This document shows, in pieces, positions 16,440 through 25,387 of a stretch of DNA of 64,000 nt. The DNA is from Martinezella hainanensis (GTDB lineage: Bacteria; Pseudomonadota; Alphaproteobacteria; Rhizobiales; Rhizobiaceae), in contig NZ_FMAC01000004.1 in assembly GCF_900094555.1 (NCBI RefSeq), positions 310,001-374,000 on the forward strand. Direction: 5' to 3'. The notes under the pieces are model-generated. The model saw only the letters and a program-made list of their open reading frames with translations, was not told the origin of the DNA and made no database searches. The position numbers were made by a program, and so were the translations under genes. Position 1 is the first letter of the stretch. The number at the start of each line of letters is the position of its first letter.

Positions 16440-16746
16440 GCGGGGCTCCGGGAGGAACGATCTGTGAGGCTACTAAACAAATACGATCGATATCAGAATT
16501 ATGCAATAGGCTATATTTCAATGGTGATTGCATTGTCTCTGGCCGAAACCTTGGCCTACGGGAAAATACCGTCTTGCCGACGGAGTGCCGATCCGCTTTT
16601 GAGCGAGGGGAGGCGAAGGTTGGAGCAGCTAGCGCGCCCGTGTGGCGCACCAATGCGGCGACGACTTTGATGGCTTGCTCGATCTCGTTCCGAGTCGGAA
16701 GGCCTTCCGCCGTTCAAGACGGCGAAAGGCGGTTTTCCGTCAGCAC
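16440..16746. other. Intergenic region between kynA stop and mntH start
   Basis: 307 bp on the minus-strand path from kynA to mntH. It holds a hairpin just after kynA (16702-16730), a short coding-like frame (about 16713-16633, peptide TRNEIEQAIKVVAALVRHTG) that may be the remnant of a lost gene, and AT-rich mntH promoter DNA with inverted TGCAAT (16502-16507) and ATTGCA (16527-16532). Confidence 0.55.
16702..16730. terminator. Hairpin after kynA
   Basis: GCCTTCCGCCGT / ACGGCGAAAGGC with one mismatch and a 5-nt loop, 17 bp past the kynA stop. There is no T-run on the kynA (minus) side, so it may be a Rho-dependent end or 3' stabiliser. Confidence 0.4.
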
Positions 16747-17496
16747 TTATTCGGCTGCATCGTGCTTGGAAATGGAATCGCGAACGACACCATATTGGCC
16801 GCCCCAGCGATCAGTCATTTCGTGGCGAATATCCCAGAGATCGGGGAAGAAGCGATGGCGCGTGCCGGCCTGCAGCAGCTCGACCGGGCGGCCTTTCAGC
16901 GATTTCGAGCCTAGCCCGATGGAGCGTTGGATCAGATAGATGTGATTGGCGCGGAATTTCTGGAACAGCTCGTCATATTCGACCAGCGCCTCGGCGACCA
17001 CATAGCTGTCGCCGTGATCGTATTTGCCGTCATAGATATCCGCGACGGTCAGACCGGCGGCATCGAGATAGTTCGCCTTGAAGGCGTGCCAGAGATCCGG
17101 CGGCATGCGCAGCAGAAACCCGAATCCAGGCGATTCCTGGCCGCTGCCATTGCCGAGCTGCAGGCGGATTTGCTGATATTCCTTGGGCGACATGGTTTCG
17201 AGAAGATCGAGCTGAGCCGTCATCATGCGCATGATCCGGTGCACGCGGCCCATGAGGGTCACGACGCGATGCGTATTGCGCTCCTCCATGAAGCCGATGA
17301 CATCGACCAGCGTATAGGCCATCAGCTTCATCCAGAGTTCTTCGACCTGATGGACGATCTGGAACTGCAGTTCATCGCCGTTGACCATCCCGTTCAACGG
17401 CTTCTGACAGGCAAGCAGCTTGTCGCACTGCAGATAAACGCCGTAGTCGCGCATTTCGGGCGCCTCGATGCGCGCGTAATAGTCTTTCTTCTGCAT
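16747..17496 (-). CDS. kynA: Tryptophan 2,3-dioxygenase family protein
   Basis: 249 residues from ATG 17496, which has AAGGGA at good spacing; an in-frame ATG at 17574 would add 26 residues and cannot be excluded. Family signatures are visible: FQIVHQVEELWMKL near residues 46-60, SGQESPGFGF near 117-126, and RHRFFPDLWDIRHEMT near the C-terminus. The enzyme is a haem protein that opens the indole ring of tryptophan to N-formylkynurenine, the first step of the kynurenine pathway. An Lrp-type regulator is divergent. No kynB or kynU lies here, so the pathway is completed elsewhere. Confidence 0.88.
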   Translation of the reverse strand: MQKKDYYARIEAPEMRDYGVYLQCDKLLACQKPLNGMVNGDELQFQIVHQVEELWMKLMAYTLVDVIGFMEERNTHRVVTLMGRVHRIMRMMTAQLDLLETMSPKEYQQIRLQLGNGSGQESPGFGFLLRMPPDLWHAFKANYLDAAGLTVADIYDGKYDHGDSYVVAEALVEYDELFQKFRANHIYLIQRSIGLGSKSLKGRPVELLQAGTRHRFFPDLWDIRHEMTDRWGGQYGVVRDSISKHDAAE

Positions 17497-17581
17497 CTTC
17501 GTTCCCTTTGTTCCGGCTCTCGGCCGCCAAGCATGTTTGCTCTCCCTCAAGGATACGAAATTCAGCTTGAACATTGTTCCT

Positions 17582-17596
17582 ATTTGTCATTCAAAT
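17582..17596. promoter_or_regulatory. Palindromic Lrp-type operator candidate
   Basis: ATTTG-TCATT-CAAAT is a perfect 5-5-5 inverted repeat in the kynA/Lrp intergenic DNA, of the 15-bp length typical of Lrp/AsnC sites. It lies 50 bp upstream of the regulator start and 86 bp upstream of the chosen kynA start. Confidence 0.5.
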
Positions 17597-17645
17597 TTGG
17601 AGAAATGGAGTACGATCGATCATCTTTATAGCTATGGAGAGAACG

Positions 17646-18116
17646 ATGGAGTTGGACGCGCTCGACCATAAGATCATTACCGCGCTTGAGGCCGACGCCC
17701 GCCTTTCCTTTGCGGCGCTTGCCGATCTCGCCGGTCTCAGCAAGACGCCCTGCTGGAAGCGGGTAAAAGCGCTGGAGGAAGCGGGCGTGATCCGGGGTTA
17801 TAGGACGCTTCTCGATCCGGCCAGGCTCGGCTTCGGGCTGGAGGCCTTCGTGCAGGTGTCGATCGATGTCGAGCGTTTCGATGCTTTCGAAGCCGCCGTG
17901 CGCCGCCATCCGTTGATCTGGCGCTGTCATGCGACGACGGGCGAGGCCGATTATCTCCTGCATATCATCGCGACCGACATGGCTGCGCTCGACCGGCTGC
18001 TGCGGCAGGAACTCAACCGGCTGCCCGGCGTTCGGCATACGGTGACCTCGATGTCGACGCGGGAAATCAAATCGGAGATTTCGCTGGCCGAAGCCATGCG
18101 GCACGCGGGCGAATAG
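17646..18116 (+). CDS. Lrp/AsnC family regulator, KynR-like
   Basis: 156 residues from ATG 17646 (GGAGAG 4-9 bp upstream). N-terminal HTH MELDALDHKIITALEADARL through GLSKTPCWKRVKALEEAGVI (about 1-50), then the RAM effector-binding domain with VSIDVERFDAFE and ATTGEADYLL. It is divergent from kynA. In Pseudomonas and Burkholderia an Lrp-type protein, KynR, activates kyn genes in response to kynurenine; the same arrangement here suggests the same role. The gene ends just before a RIME-like repeat. Confidence 0.87.
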   Translation: MELDALDHKIITALEADARLSFAALADLAGLSKTPCWKRVKALEEAGVIRGYRTLLDPARLGFGLEAFVQVSIDVERFDAFEAAVRRHPLIWRCHATTGEADYLLHIIATDMAALDRLLRQELNRLPGVRHTVTSMSTREIKSEISLAEAMRHAGE

Positions 18117-18121
18117 CTAGA

Positions 18122-18220
18122 GCAATTCAAAGGAAAACTGCGTAGCGATTTTCCGTCCGGAATTGCTAGAAAACAAAGAGATAGAACCGTTCAGCGTTTC
18201 TGTGAAAAGCTGAACGGTTC
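18122..18220. repeat. RIME-like palindromic repeat, copy C (inverted)
   Basis: The same unit as copies A and B but in the opposite orientation: GCAATTC...GGAATTGC (18122-18166), then GAACCGTTCAGCG...CTGAACGGTTC (18184-18220). It lies between the Lrp gene and the convergent AcrR-type gene, and its last base falls in the stop codon of the latter. Confidence 0.85.
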
Positions 18221-18843
18221 TATCGCTCTTCGTTGTCGCGCATGGAGCGGATGAGGCTGCGGATCAGCCGCTCGCCGATATCGACCAGAGGGAAGGATTT
18301 CCCCGACCGAAGCCACTCGGCAAGCAGGCCGTTCATCGAGCATTGAATGGCGCGGGCGGCGGAATCGGCGGTCCATAGCGGTGCAAGCGAGCTTTGTTCA
18401 TCCGCCATCTCGATCAGTTTCTGCAGCTTGCCGAACATTTCGGCATTGGCTGTAATGATGCGCTGGGCCGCGTCGGACAGGTGTTCCGTAAATTCGCAGC
18501 CGAGGATCATAATGGCGAAGACGCGCTGCTGATGCTCATCATCGACCAGGATTTGCAGAACTTCGATTGTGCCTTGCTCGATCAGGCCAAGAGGATCGTC
18601 ATGTCCGTGCTCGATCGCATAGTCGACCATAGCTTCTTGCGGCAAGCGGATTTCGCTGTGCAGCGCGGTCAGGACCTCGGCCTTGTCCTTGAAATGCCAG
18701 TAGATCGCACCGCGCGTTACGCCTGCGCGCTGGGCAATCTTTTCGAGGCTCGAGCCGCTGACGCCGTTTTCATAGAAGATCTCGGCGGCGGCTGCGAGGA
18801 CTTCCTCGCGGGTCTTGGCGGCATCTTCCTTGGTTCTGCGCAT
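18220..18843 (-). CDS. TetR/AcrR family repressor of the adjacent RND pump
   Basis: 207 residues from ATG 18843, preceded by GAGGAGG; the in-frame TTG upstream lies in that ribosome site and is rejected. The HTH is strongly AcrR/TtgR-like: RRTKEDAAKTREEVLAAAAEIF... then AGVTRGAIYWHFKDKAEVL (about 45-63). It is divergent from an AcrAB-type operon, with a 24-bp AcrR-like palindrome between them. The ligand domain should sense a pump substrate. The stop codon is in the RIME-like repeat, so the C-terminus may have been reshaped by the repeat. Confidence 0.9.
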   Translation of the reverse strand: MRRTKEDAAKTREEVLAAAAEIFYENGVSGSSLEKIAQRAGVTRGAIYWHFKDKAEVLTALHSEIRLPQEAMVDYAIEHGHDDPLGLIEQGTIEVLQILVDDEHQQRVFAIMILGCEFTEHLSDAAQRIITANAEMFGKLQKLIEMADEQSSLAPLWTADSAARAIQCSMNGLLAEWLRSGKSFPLVDIGERLIRSLIRSMRDNEER

Positions 18844-18976
18844 GCGCCTCCTCAAAATTTCCGCGGACGAAAAGGGGGATTTCGTCTCGCTCTATATCTC
18901 TGATTTCATGCATCAATATCTCAAACCTGCATGCGGGTCCCGATATCGCTCCTAAAAGTCACATCGATTTGATATT

Positions 18977-19000
18977 TACAATCATTCATGTATGTTTGTA
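18977..19000. promoter_or_regulatory. AcrR-type operator
   Basis: The 24-bp sequence reads TACAATCATTCATGTATG then TTTGTA, a near-perfect palindrome (20 of 24 positions symmetric). It closely resembles the AcrR and TtgR operators (TACATACATT...AATGTATGTA). It lies 45 bp before the adaptor start codon and between the repressor and pump genes. Confidence 0.75.
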
Positions 19001-19044
19001 TATTGCGCCGCAACAAGAATGTCGAATCTCGCGGTGATTTTCCC

Positions 19045-20214
19045 ATGACGACGCATAAATCCCTCCTCCTGCGCAGCAGCCTCATTGCAGCCGGACTGCT
19101 CTTTTTCTGCGCGTCTTCCTCCCTAGCGCAGCAGGCGGAACAGATGCCGCCGCCGCAGGTGACGGTGGTCGATGTCAAGCCGCAGACCGTGGCGCTGTCC
19201 TATGAATATGCTGCGCGTATCTCCGCCTTTAGGCAAGTCGATGTGCGCGCTCGCGTGGGCGGTATCCTGTTGAAAAGAAACTTTATCGAAGGCGCTGAGG
19301 TAAAGGCCGGCGACGTGCTGTTCCTCATCGATCCCGCCTCCTATCAGGCAGCGCTTGCCCAAGCCAAGGCACAGCTCCAGCAGGCCAAGGCGCAATTGAC
19401 CCAGGCGCAGCGCGAAGAAAAGCGCAACATCACCCTTTTCGAACAGAATGCCGTGAACCAGAAGTCGCGCGATGACGCGATTTCGACGCGAGAACTGGCG
19501 GAAGCGTCGCTTGCCGCCGCCGAAGCCCAGGTACAAACGGCGCAGCTCAATCTCGACTATACAAAGGTCACAGCACCTGTCGGCGGCATCACCAGCCTGG
19601 AACAGGTCTCCGAGGGAAGCCTCATCGGCACCACGGGCGATACCGGCCTGCTCACCAGCATCACACAGCTCGATCCGGTCTACGTCAATTTTTCCTTCTC
19701 GGATGCCGAAGCTGCCGAAGTGCGCCGGCTGATCGACATGAAAAAGGCCAAGGGAGAGGCGCCGAATCTCGGCGTCAAGATCTCCTTCGGTGACGGCTCG
19801 ACCTACGACCATGATGGCGTAGTCGACTTCACCTCCTCCAGCATCGACGTGTCCACAGGCACGCTGCAGGCCCGCGCCGTGGTCGACAATCCCGACCGCC
19901 GGCTGCTACCGGGCCAGTTCGTCCGCGCGAAGGTGACAGGCGTCTCGCTCGACAACGCCATCACTATCCCAGAGGTGGCGCTGATGCAGAGCCCGCAGGG
20001 CCAGTTCGTCTACACGATCGACCAGGAAGGCAAGGCGCACGTCAATCCGGTGACGCTCGGCCAGAAGATCGGCAATAGCTGGCTGGTGCTGTCGGGCCTC
20101 AAGGCCGGCGACAAGCTGATTACCGAGGGCATCATCAAAGTGCGCCCAGGTGCGCCGGTGCAGGCGACGGCGGATGCCGCGCCTAAGGATGCGAACAAGG
20201 TGGCGCAGAACTGA
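19045..20214 (+). CDS. RND efflux periplasmic adaptor (AcrA/MexA type)
   Basis: 389 residues from ATG 19045; the longer frame would start inside the operator. A signal peptide spans about 1-30 (cleavage near SSSLA-QQ), with no clear lipobox. The membrane-fusion-protein pattern follows: barrel-sandwich strand [21 protein letters not shown] near 68-88, a Gln/Ala-rich coiled hairpin (about 105-165, [20 protein letters not shown]), then the second lipoyl half [14 protein letters not shown]. It bridges the inner-membrane pump and an outer-membrane channel not encoded here. Its stop overlaps the pump start (TGATG). Confidence 0.92.
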   Translation: MTTHKSLLLRSSLIAAGLLFFCASSSLAQQAEQMPPPQVTVVDVKPQTVALSYEYAARISAFRQVDVRARVGGILLKRNFIEGAEVKAGDVLFLIDPASYQAALAQAKAQLQQAKAQLTQAQREEKRNITLFEQNAVNQKSRDDAISTRELAEASLAAAEAQVQTAQLNLDYTKVTAPVGGITSLEQVSEGSLIGTTGDTGLLTSITQLDPVYVNFSFSDAEAAEVRRLIDMKKAKGEAPNLGVKISFGDGSTYDHDGVVDFTSSSIDVSTGTLQARAVVDNPDRRLLPGQFVRAKVTGVSLDNAITIPEVALMQSPQGQFVYTIDQEGKAHVNPVTLGQKIGNSWLVLSGLKAGDKLITEGIIKVRPGAPVQATADAAPKDANKVAQN

Positions 20215-23200
20215 TGTTGGGCAACAAATTCTTCATTGATCGCCCCGTTTTCGCGGCGGTGATCTCGATCGTCATCCTGCTTGCAGGTGCTGTCTGCCTG
20301 CGCATCCTGCCGATCGCGCAATATCCGGAGCTGACGCCGCCGCAGGTGGTGGTGACCGCGACCTATCCCGGCGCCAGCGCCGAGACGGTAGCGCAGACCG
20401 TTGCCGCTCCGCTGGAACAGCAGATCAACGGCGTCGAAAACATGCTCTACATGCAGTCGACGAACTCCAATAGCGGTGCGATGCAGATCACCGTGACCTT
20501 CACACTCGGCACCGACCCGGACCAGGCGGCGATCAACGTCAACAACCGCGTCCAGCGCGCGGTCTCGACCTTGCCTCAGGACGTGACGCGACTGGGCGTC
20601 GTCGTCACGAAGCGCTCGACCTCGATCCTCGGCTTCATCGCCATGTATTCGACCGACAGCCGCTACGACCGCGCCTATGTCGGCAACTATGCACTGCTCA
20701 ACGTCATCGACGATCTCAAGCGCATTCCGGGCGTGGGCGATGTCAACCTGCTTGGCGATATCGACTATTCGATGCGCATCTGGCTGCGGCCGGACAAGCT
20801 CGCACAGTATAATCTGACACCGAGCGATGTCGCGACCGCCATCCAGGAACAGAATTCGCAGTTTGCCGCCGGCCGTTTCGGCGACCAGCCCAGCAACAAT
20901 CCGCAGGCCTTCACCTATACCGTGACGACGCAGGGCCGCCTGCCCGACGTCGATGCGTTTGGGGAAATCATTCTGCGCTCGACCGCCAACGCCGCGACGC
21001 TGCGCCTCAAGGACGTGGCGCGCATCGAGCTTGGCACCAAGAGCTATTCCGTCCAGAGCAGCCTCAACGGCACCCCGGCGATTCCGATCGCCGTCTATCT
21101 GCAGCCGGGCGCCAACGCTCTGAACACGATGAAGGCACTGAAGACGCGTCTGGATGAGCTGCAGAAGTCGTTCCCGCAAGGCGTCGCCTACGAGATTCCC
21201 TACGACACGACGAAGTTCATTCAGGTGTCGATCGAGGAGGTGATCAAGACCTTCATCGAGGCGATCCTCCTCGTCATTATCGTGGTCTTCGTCTTCCTGC
21301 AGAACTGGCGGGCGACGCTGATTCCGGTCATTGCGGTGCCTATCTCGATCATCGGCACTTTCGCCGGCATGTATCTGCTCGGCTTTTCGATCAACCTTCT
21401 GACGCTGTTCGGTCTGGTGCTGGCGATCGGTATCGTCGTCGACGACGCCATCGTCGTGCTCGAAAACGTCGAGCGTCTGATGACGACGGAGAAACTGTCG
21501 CCAAGGAAGGCGGCGATCAAGGCGATGGGTGAAGTCACGGGCCCTGTCATCGCCATCGTGCTCGTGCTCTGCGCCGTCTTCATTCCCGTCTCCTTCATGG
21601 GCGGGCTGGCGGGCCAGATGTACAAGCAGTTCGCCGTCACGATCGCGATCTCGGTCACGCTCTCCGGCATTGTGGCGCTGACACTGACGCCGGCGCTCTG
21701 CGCGCTGATCCTGAAGCCCGGCCATCACGAACCGGCGCTGCCGTTCCGCATTTTCAACCGCGCCTTCGAGCGGTTGACGGACGGCTATGCCGCTGGCGTC
21801 GCCTTCTTCCTGAAGCGCGTCATCGTCGGCTGCGTGCTGGTGGCCGGTCTGCTCGGCGTCACCGGCTATCTTTTCTACACCCTGCCGGGATCGCTCGTGC
21901 CGGATGAGGATCAGGGCTCGCTGTTCCAGATCGCCATCCTGCCGCCGGCCGCTTCGCTGACGCGCACGCAGGCCGTCATGGACGAGGCGCTCGTCAACAC
22001 CGAGAAGCTGCCCGGCGTCGAGAACGTCTTCGCCGTCTCCGGTTTCGACCTGCTCTCGGGTGGTCTGAAGAGCAGTGCCGGCGTCGCCTTCGTGACGCTT
22101 AAGGACTGGAGCGAGCGCAAGACGCCCGAACTCGATGCCCGCAATCTCGCAGGCCCGATGATCGGCGCCAACATGGGCATCAAGGATGCCATGGTGCTCG
22201 CGTTCAATCCGCCGCCGATCCAGGGCCTGTCGACCACGGGCGGCTTCGAGGTCTATGTGCAGGACCGCAGCGGCAAGGGCGTTCAGGGGCTTTCCGAGCA
22301 GGCGCAGAAGCTTGTGGCGGCGGCCTCGAAGCGGCCGGAACTCGCTGCTGTCCGCACGACGCTCGATACCAACGTGCCGCAGTTCCGCGCCGATCTCGAC
22401 CGCGAGAAGGCGAAGGCGCTCGGCGTGCCGATCAACTCCGTCTTCGACGCCATGCAGGCGACCTTCGGCAGCCTCTACGTGAACGACTTCACGCTTTACG
22501 GCCGCAACTATCAGGTCAACCTGCAGTCGGAAGCGCCGTTCCGCGAGTCGCCGGAGGATCTGCGTCAGGTCTTCGTGCGCTCCGACAGCGGCAAGATGAT
22601 CCCGCTCGATACGCTTATCAAGGTCGAGCGCGTCATCGGTCCGGATCAGCTCGAACGCTACAATGCCTTCAATGCCGCCAAGATCACCGGCAATCCGGCG
22701 CCCGGCTACACGTCAGGCGATGCGATCAAGGCGATGCAGCAGGTGGCGGCAGAGACCTTGCCGGAGGGCTTCCAGATCGCCTGGACGGGCTCGGCCTATC
22801 AGGAGCTTGAAACCAGCGGCGCGGGCACGCAGGCGATGATCTTCGGCATCATCATGGTGTTCCTGATCCTCGCCGCACAATATGAAAAATGGAGCTTGCC
22901 GCTCGCCGTCATCACTGCGATCCCCTTCGCGCTGTTCGGTGCGCTGCTTGCCACCTATCTGCGCGGGCTCACCAACGACGTCTATTTCCAGATCGGCATG
23001 GTGACGCTGATTGGTCTGGCGGCAAAGAACGCCATCCTGATCGTCGAGTTCGCCGTGTTGAAGCGCAAGGACGGCATGAGTGCGGCGGAAGCGGCACTCG
23101 AGGCGGCGCGGCTGCGCTTCCGCCCGATCGTCATGACCTCGCTCGCCTTCATCCTCGGCGTCGTGCCGCTGGCGATCAGCAGCGGCGCCGGTTCGGCGAG

Positions 23201-23372
23201 CCGCCATGCCATCGGCACCGGCGTCATAGGCGGCATGCTGGCGGCAACCTTCATCGCCACCTTCTTCATTCCGATGTTCTACCGCCTGATCGCCTGGAAG
23301 CAGCCGAAGCCGGAAGAAGACGATGAGGATGATGCGATCGAGCATCGCCCGCATGCGCAGGCGGCGGAATGA
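20214..23372 (+). CDS. RND multidrug efflux permease (AcrB/HAE1 type)
   Basis: 1052 residues, the usual length for hydrophobic/amphiphilic efflux RND pumps. The N-terminus [18 protein letters not shown] is family-typical. The proton-relay Asp pair lies in helix 4 as [10 protein letters not shown] (about 405-414), and a second helix bundle begins near residue 870. The acidic C-terminus (PEEDDEDD) is cytoplasmic. Driven by the proton gradient, it exports drugs or host compounds with the adaptor at 19045. No outer-membrane factor gene follows; an outside TolC-like protein must serve. A perfect terminator follows. Confidence 0.93.
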   Translation: MLGNKFFIDRPVFAAVISIVILLAGAVCLRILPIAQYPELTPPQVVVTATYPGASAETVAQTVAAPLEQQINGVENMLYMQSTNSNSGAMQITVTFTLGTDPDQAAINVNNRVQRAVSTLPQDVTRLGVVVTKRSTSILGFIAMYSTDSRYDRAYVGNYALLNVIDDLKRIPGVGDVNLLGDIDYSMRIWLRPDKLAQYNLTPSDVATAIQEQNSQFAAGRFGDQPSNNPQAFTYTVTTQGRLPDVDAFGEIILRSTANAATLRLKDVARIELGTKSYSVQSSLNGTPAIPIAVYLQPGANALNTMKALKTRLDELQKSFPQGVAYEIPYDTTKFIQVSIEEVIKTFIEAILLVIIVVFVFLQNWRATLIPVIAVPISIIGTFAGMYLLGFSINLLTLFGLVLAIGIVVDDAIVVLENVERLMTTEKLSPRKAAIKAMGEVTGPVIAIVLVLCAVFIPVSFMGGLAGQMYKQFAVTIAISVTLSGIVALTLTPALCALILKPGHHEPALPFRIFNRAFERLTDGYAAGVAFFLKRVIVGCVLVAGLLGVTGYLFYTLPGSLVPDEDQGSLFQIAILPPAASLTRTQAVMDEALVNTEKLPGVENVFAVSGFDLLSGGLKSSAGVAFVTLKDWSERKTPELDARNLAGPMIGANMGIKDAMVLAFNPPPIQGLSTTGGFEVYVQDRSGKGVQGLSEQAQKLVAAASKRPELAAVRTTLDTNVPQFRADLDREKAKALGVPINSVFDAMQATFGSLYVNDFTLYGRNYQVNLQSEAPFRESPEDLRQVFVRSDSGKMIPLDTLIKVERVIGPDQLERYNAFNAAKITGNPAPGYTSGDAIKAMQQVAAETLPEGFQIAWTGSAYQELETSGAGTQAMIFGIIMVFLILAAQYEKWSLPLAVITAIPFALFGALLATYLRGLTNDVYFQIGMVTLIGLAAKNAILIVEFAVLKRKDGMSAAEAALEAARLRFRPIVMTSLAFILGVVPLAISSGAGSASRHAIGTGVIGGMLAATFIATFFIPMFYRLIAWKQPKPEEDDEDDAIEHRPHAQAAE

Positions 23373-23402
23373 CCGCGTCCTGACCATTCGCTACGTGCCA
23401 AG

Positions 23403-23440
23403 AAAACAGGCGGACTGCAGCATTGCAGTCCGCCTGTTTT
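23403..23440. terminator. Bidirectional intrinsic terminator after the RND operon
   Basis: A perfect 17-bp inverted repeat, AAAACAGGCGGACTGCA / TGCAGTCCGCCTGTTTT, with a GCAT loop. The flanking A and T runs let it act on both strands, ending the pump operon and the convergent DUF5666 gene. Confidence 0.9.
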
Positions 23441-23473
23441 CGTTGGATGCAGATGAAACTGATCCTGTTGCCA

Positions 23474-24088
23474 TCACATCGGCGGCATGGTGCCGTTGAG
23501 GCCGACGGCAACGCGGTCGGCTGAGACCGTGGAATCGTCGTTGCGTTCGCCTGTGATGAAGACGCCGGCGCCGGGTTTCAGATCGGCTTTCGTTGCCGAT
23601 GTCAGCGTCACGACGGGCGTGCCCTTCGGGATATTGATCTTGCGTTGGCCGCCCTTGTAGGTGAGTGTCAATGTCGGGCCGTTGACCGAGGTTACGGCAT
23701 TGGCGACGGTGGCGTTGGTCATCGAGCTGTTCGGCTGCGAATCCCAGGGGCGATCGCCTTCGCCCGTTCCCTTCATCGAAGCCGGGAAGATGACGACTTC
23801 GATCGCACCGTTAATGCCGCTGTCGGTCGGCTGTGAGGCGATGCCGACGAAATCACCCGGCTTGATGTCGGTAACGGCGGCCTGGACGACGCCGCCGACG
23901 TTCCAGCCGGACTTCAGCGCCACGGTGACGTCCTTGCCATCGCGGGACTTGACCTTGAGCATATCACCATCGAGGCTTTCGACCGTGCCACGCACTCTGA
24001 CGCGCTCGGCCGCCTCGGCGCTTTGCAGCGCGGCAAGCGCAGCGACGGAGAACGCCAGCGCAGCAGCGATCAGACGTTTGCGATCCAT
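23474..24088 (-). CDS. Secreted DUF5666-like beta-rich protein
   Basis: 204 residues from ATG 24088 (AAGGGAGA upstream). A signal peptide spans 1-27 (MDRKRLIAAALAFSVAALAA...EAAE). The mature protein holds two similar beta-barrel-like units, VRGTVESLDGDMLKVKSRDG...V..G and a second with TSVNGPTLTLTYKGGQRKIN, separated by an Asn/Ser-rich linker. Each unit has the strand pattern of DUF5666 domains, which are found in periplasmic proteins of unknown role. Monocistronic; shares the terminator at 23403 with the RND operon. Confidence 0.7.
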   Translation of the reverse strand: MDRKRLIAAALAFSVAALAALQSAEAAERVRVRGTVESLDGDMLKVKSRDGKDVTVALKSGWNVGGVVQAAVTDIKPGDFVGIASQPTDSGINGAIEVVIFPASMKGTGEGDRPWDSQPNSSMTNATVANAVTSVNGPTLTLTYKGGQRKINIPKGTPVVTLTSATKADLKPGAGVFITGERNDDSTVSADRVAVGLNGTMPPM

Positions 24089-24409
24089 GGGTGGGGTCTC
24101 CCTTGAGATATCGGCCGGGCGATGCGCCGGTCGTCTTTTAGATGAAGGTTGGGGCTTGTCTGCAGGACTGTCGTCGCGCCAGGTAGTGGGCACGGGTCAT
24201 CCGCGGCTGGATCCTATGCGCCGCTTCCGTCATCCGCCATTCAAACAAGCGTGAGACGGTCTTCTTGGTGTCAGAAGTTGGAAATTTTGGCAAAAAGCCG
24301 GATATTTCCAGGAACATCAAGCATTGCTTAACGTTTATGCCTAGACTGCGCTGGTTATCTCGAATTCCCTATCGCGCATTGCGCTGGGCTGGGGAGATTG
24401 GAGAACGAC
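24089..24409. other. Intergenic region with no recognised gene
   Basis: 321 bp between the start of the DUF5666 gene and the small membrane-protein gene. Base composition falls around 24265-24345 (GGAAATTTTGGCAAAAAG...GCTTAACG), which may be promoter DNA for either side. I see no repeat or terminator. Confidence 0.5.
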
Positions 24410-24562
24410 ATGACCGCGATTCGTCCACTTCTGATCGGAATCCTGTTGATTCTGATGCTGGTCTTGATTGCGCTCAGTATCCTGCTCGTTGACCCCGCAA
24501 AGCCCCTTCGGCCATCCGAAAGCCTTATTCCTCCGCCGACGGAATCTCCGCAGCGGAATTAG
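24410..24562 (+). CDS. Small single-helix membrane protein
   Basis: 50 residues, too short for usual gene finding. It starts MTAIRPLLIGILLILMLVLI, one hydrophobic helix at about 6-28, followed by a Pro/Ser-rich hydrophilic tail ending ESPQRN. A TGGAGA ribosome site sits 6 bp before the ATG, and TAG closes it 26 bp before the convergent hutC stop. The helix-plus-proline-tail form and the good start signal favour a real inner-membrane microprotein. No function can be assigned. Confidence 0.6.
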   Translation: MTAIRPLLIGILLILMLVLIALSILLVDPAKPLRPSESLIPPPTESPQRN

Positions 24563-24588
24563 CGGGCCGACGGAAGCGGCTGGGAAGG

Positions 24589-25335
24589 TCAGCTCGACGG
24601 GGTAAAACGCGCCACCAGGCTGTGGCGATCGCCCGGATAGGTGAAACGGACGTGGGTGATCGGGCCGGCCGCGCTCCAGGTGCGCCGCTCGACCACAAGG
24701 CAGGCCGTGCCCTTCAGAATGTCGAGCTTTGTCGCCGCGTCACCCTCGGCTGCTATGGCGCGGATCTGATGTTCGGCGGTGCTCCACGGCACCTGATTTA
24801 CCAGCCAGGGGCCTGGCGGCTGGGTTTCGAAGTCAGCTTCGGCCGCTTCCGGTACGGCGTCGAGATTGATGACGCGATCTTCCAGGCAGAAGGGGCGCGG
24901 ACCAGCATAGTGGATGCAGATGATCTCCATCACCGGAATCGAGCCGACGAACTGCAGCCGGCGTGCGTCTTCCGGTCGTCCGCGTCGGCTTCCGAGCCTT
25001 ATCAACTTGTGCGAATAGGGCAGGTTGAGCGACAGGACTTCGGACTTGATATCGTGGATCTCAAGCACGGCGGATTGTGCCTGCGGATGGGTGACGAAGC
25101 TGCCCGAGCGCTTGCGCCGTTCGATCAGGCCGGCGCGGGCAAGCTGGGTCAGCACCTTGTTCACCGTCATGCGCGAACAGTCATACTGTTCCGCCAGGTC
25201 CATCTCGAACGGTATGCGATGCCCCGGAGGCCAGGCGCCGGAGACGATCTGGCCCTCGATATCACTGAGGATACGCTGATGCAGGGTTGCCTCTTTGCTT
25301 GTGGTCATACCGTCCGTCTGTTTCGTGTGAGACAT
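24589..25335 (-). CDS. hutC: GntR/HutC family repressor of histidine utilisation
   Basis: 248 residues. N-terminal GntR winged HTH: LHQRILSDIEGQIVSGAWPPG and MTVNKVLTQLARAGLIERR (about 18-76). The C-terminal UTRA effector domain includes FCLEDRVINLDAVPEA and WSTAEHQIRAIAA, matching HutC, which responds to urocanate. A second possible start is Met10. It lies 52 bp downstream of hutF on the same strand. A perfect HutC-type palindrome sits between hutF and hutI, so HutC should control both arms of the cluster. Confidence 0.92.
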   Translation of the reverse strand: MSHTKQTDGMTTSKEATLHQRILSDIEGQIVSGAWPPGHRIPFEMDLAEQYDCSRMTVNKVLTQLARAGLIERRKRSGSFVTHPQAQSAVLEIHDIKSEVLSLNLPYSHKLIRLGSRRGRPEDARRLQFVGSIPVMEIICIHYAGPRPFCLEDRVINLDAVPEAAEADFETQPPGPWLVNQVPWSTAEHQIRAIAAEGDAATKLDILKGTACLVVERRTWSAAGPITHVRFTYPGDRHSLVARFTPSS

Positions 25336-25387
25336 GGGATTTCCCGCAAGTTATTTAGGGGCCAATCGATGGGAGGAAAAGCGATTT

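Noticed and set aside
20010..21728. 572-codon minus-strand open frame inside the RND pump gene
   Set aside because: Shadow of the pump gene; composition rich in Arg, Asp and His, with no recognisable fold.
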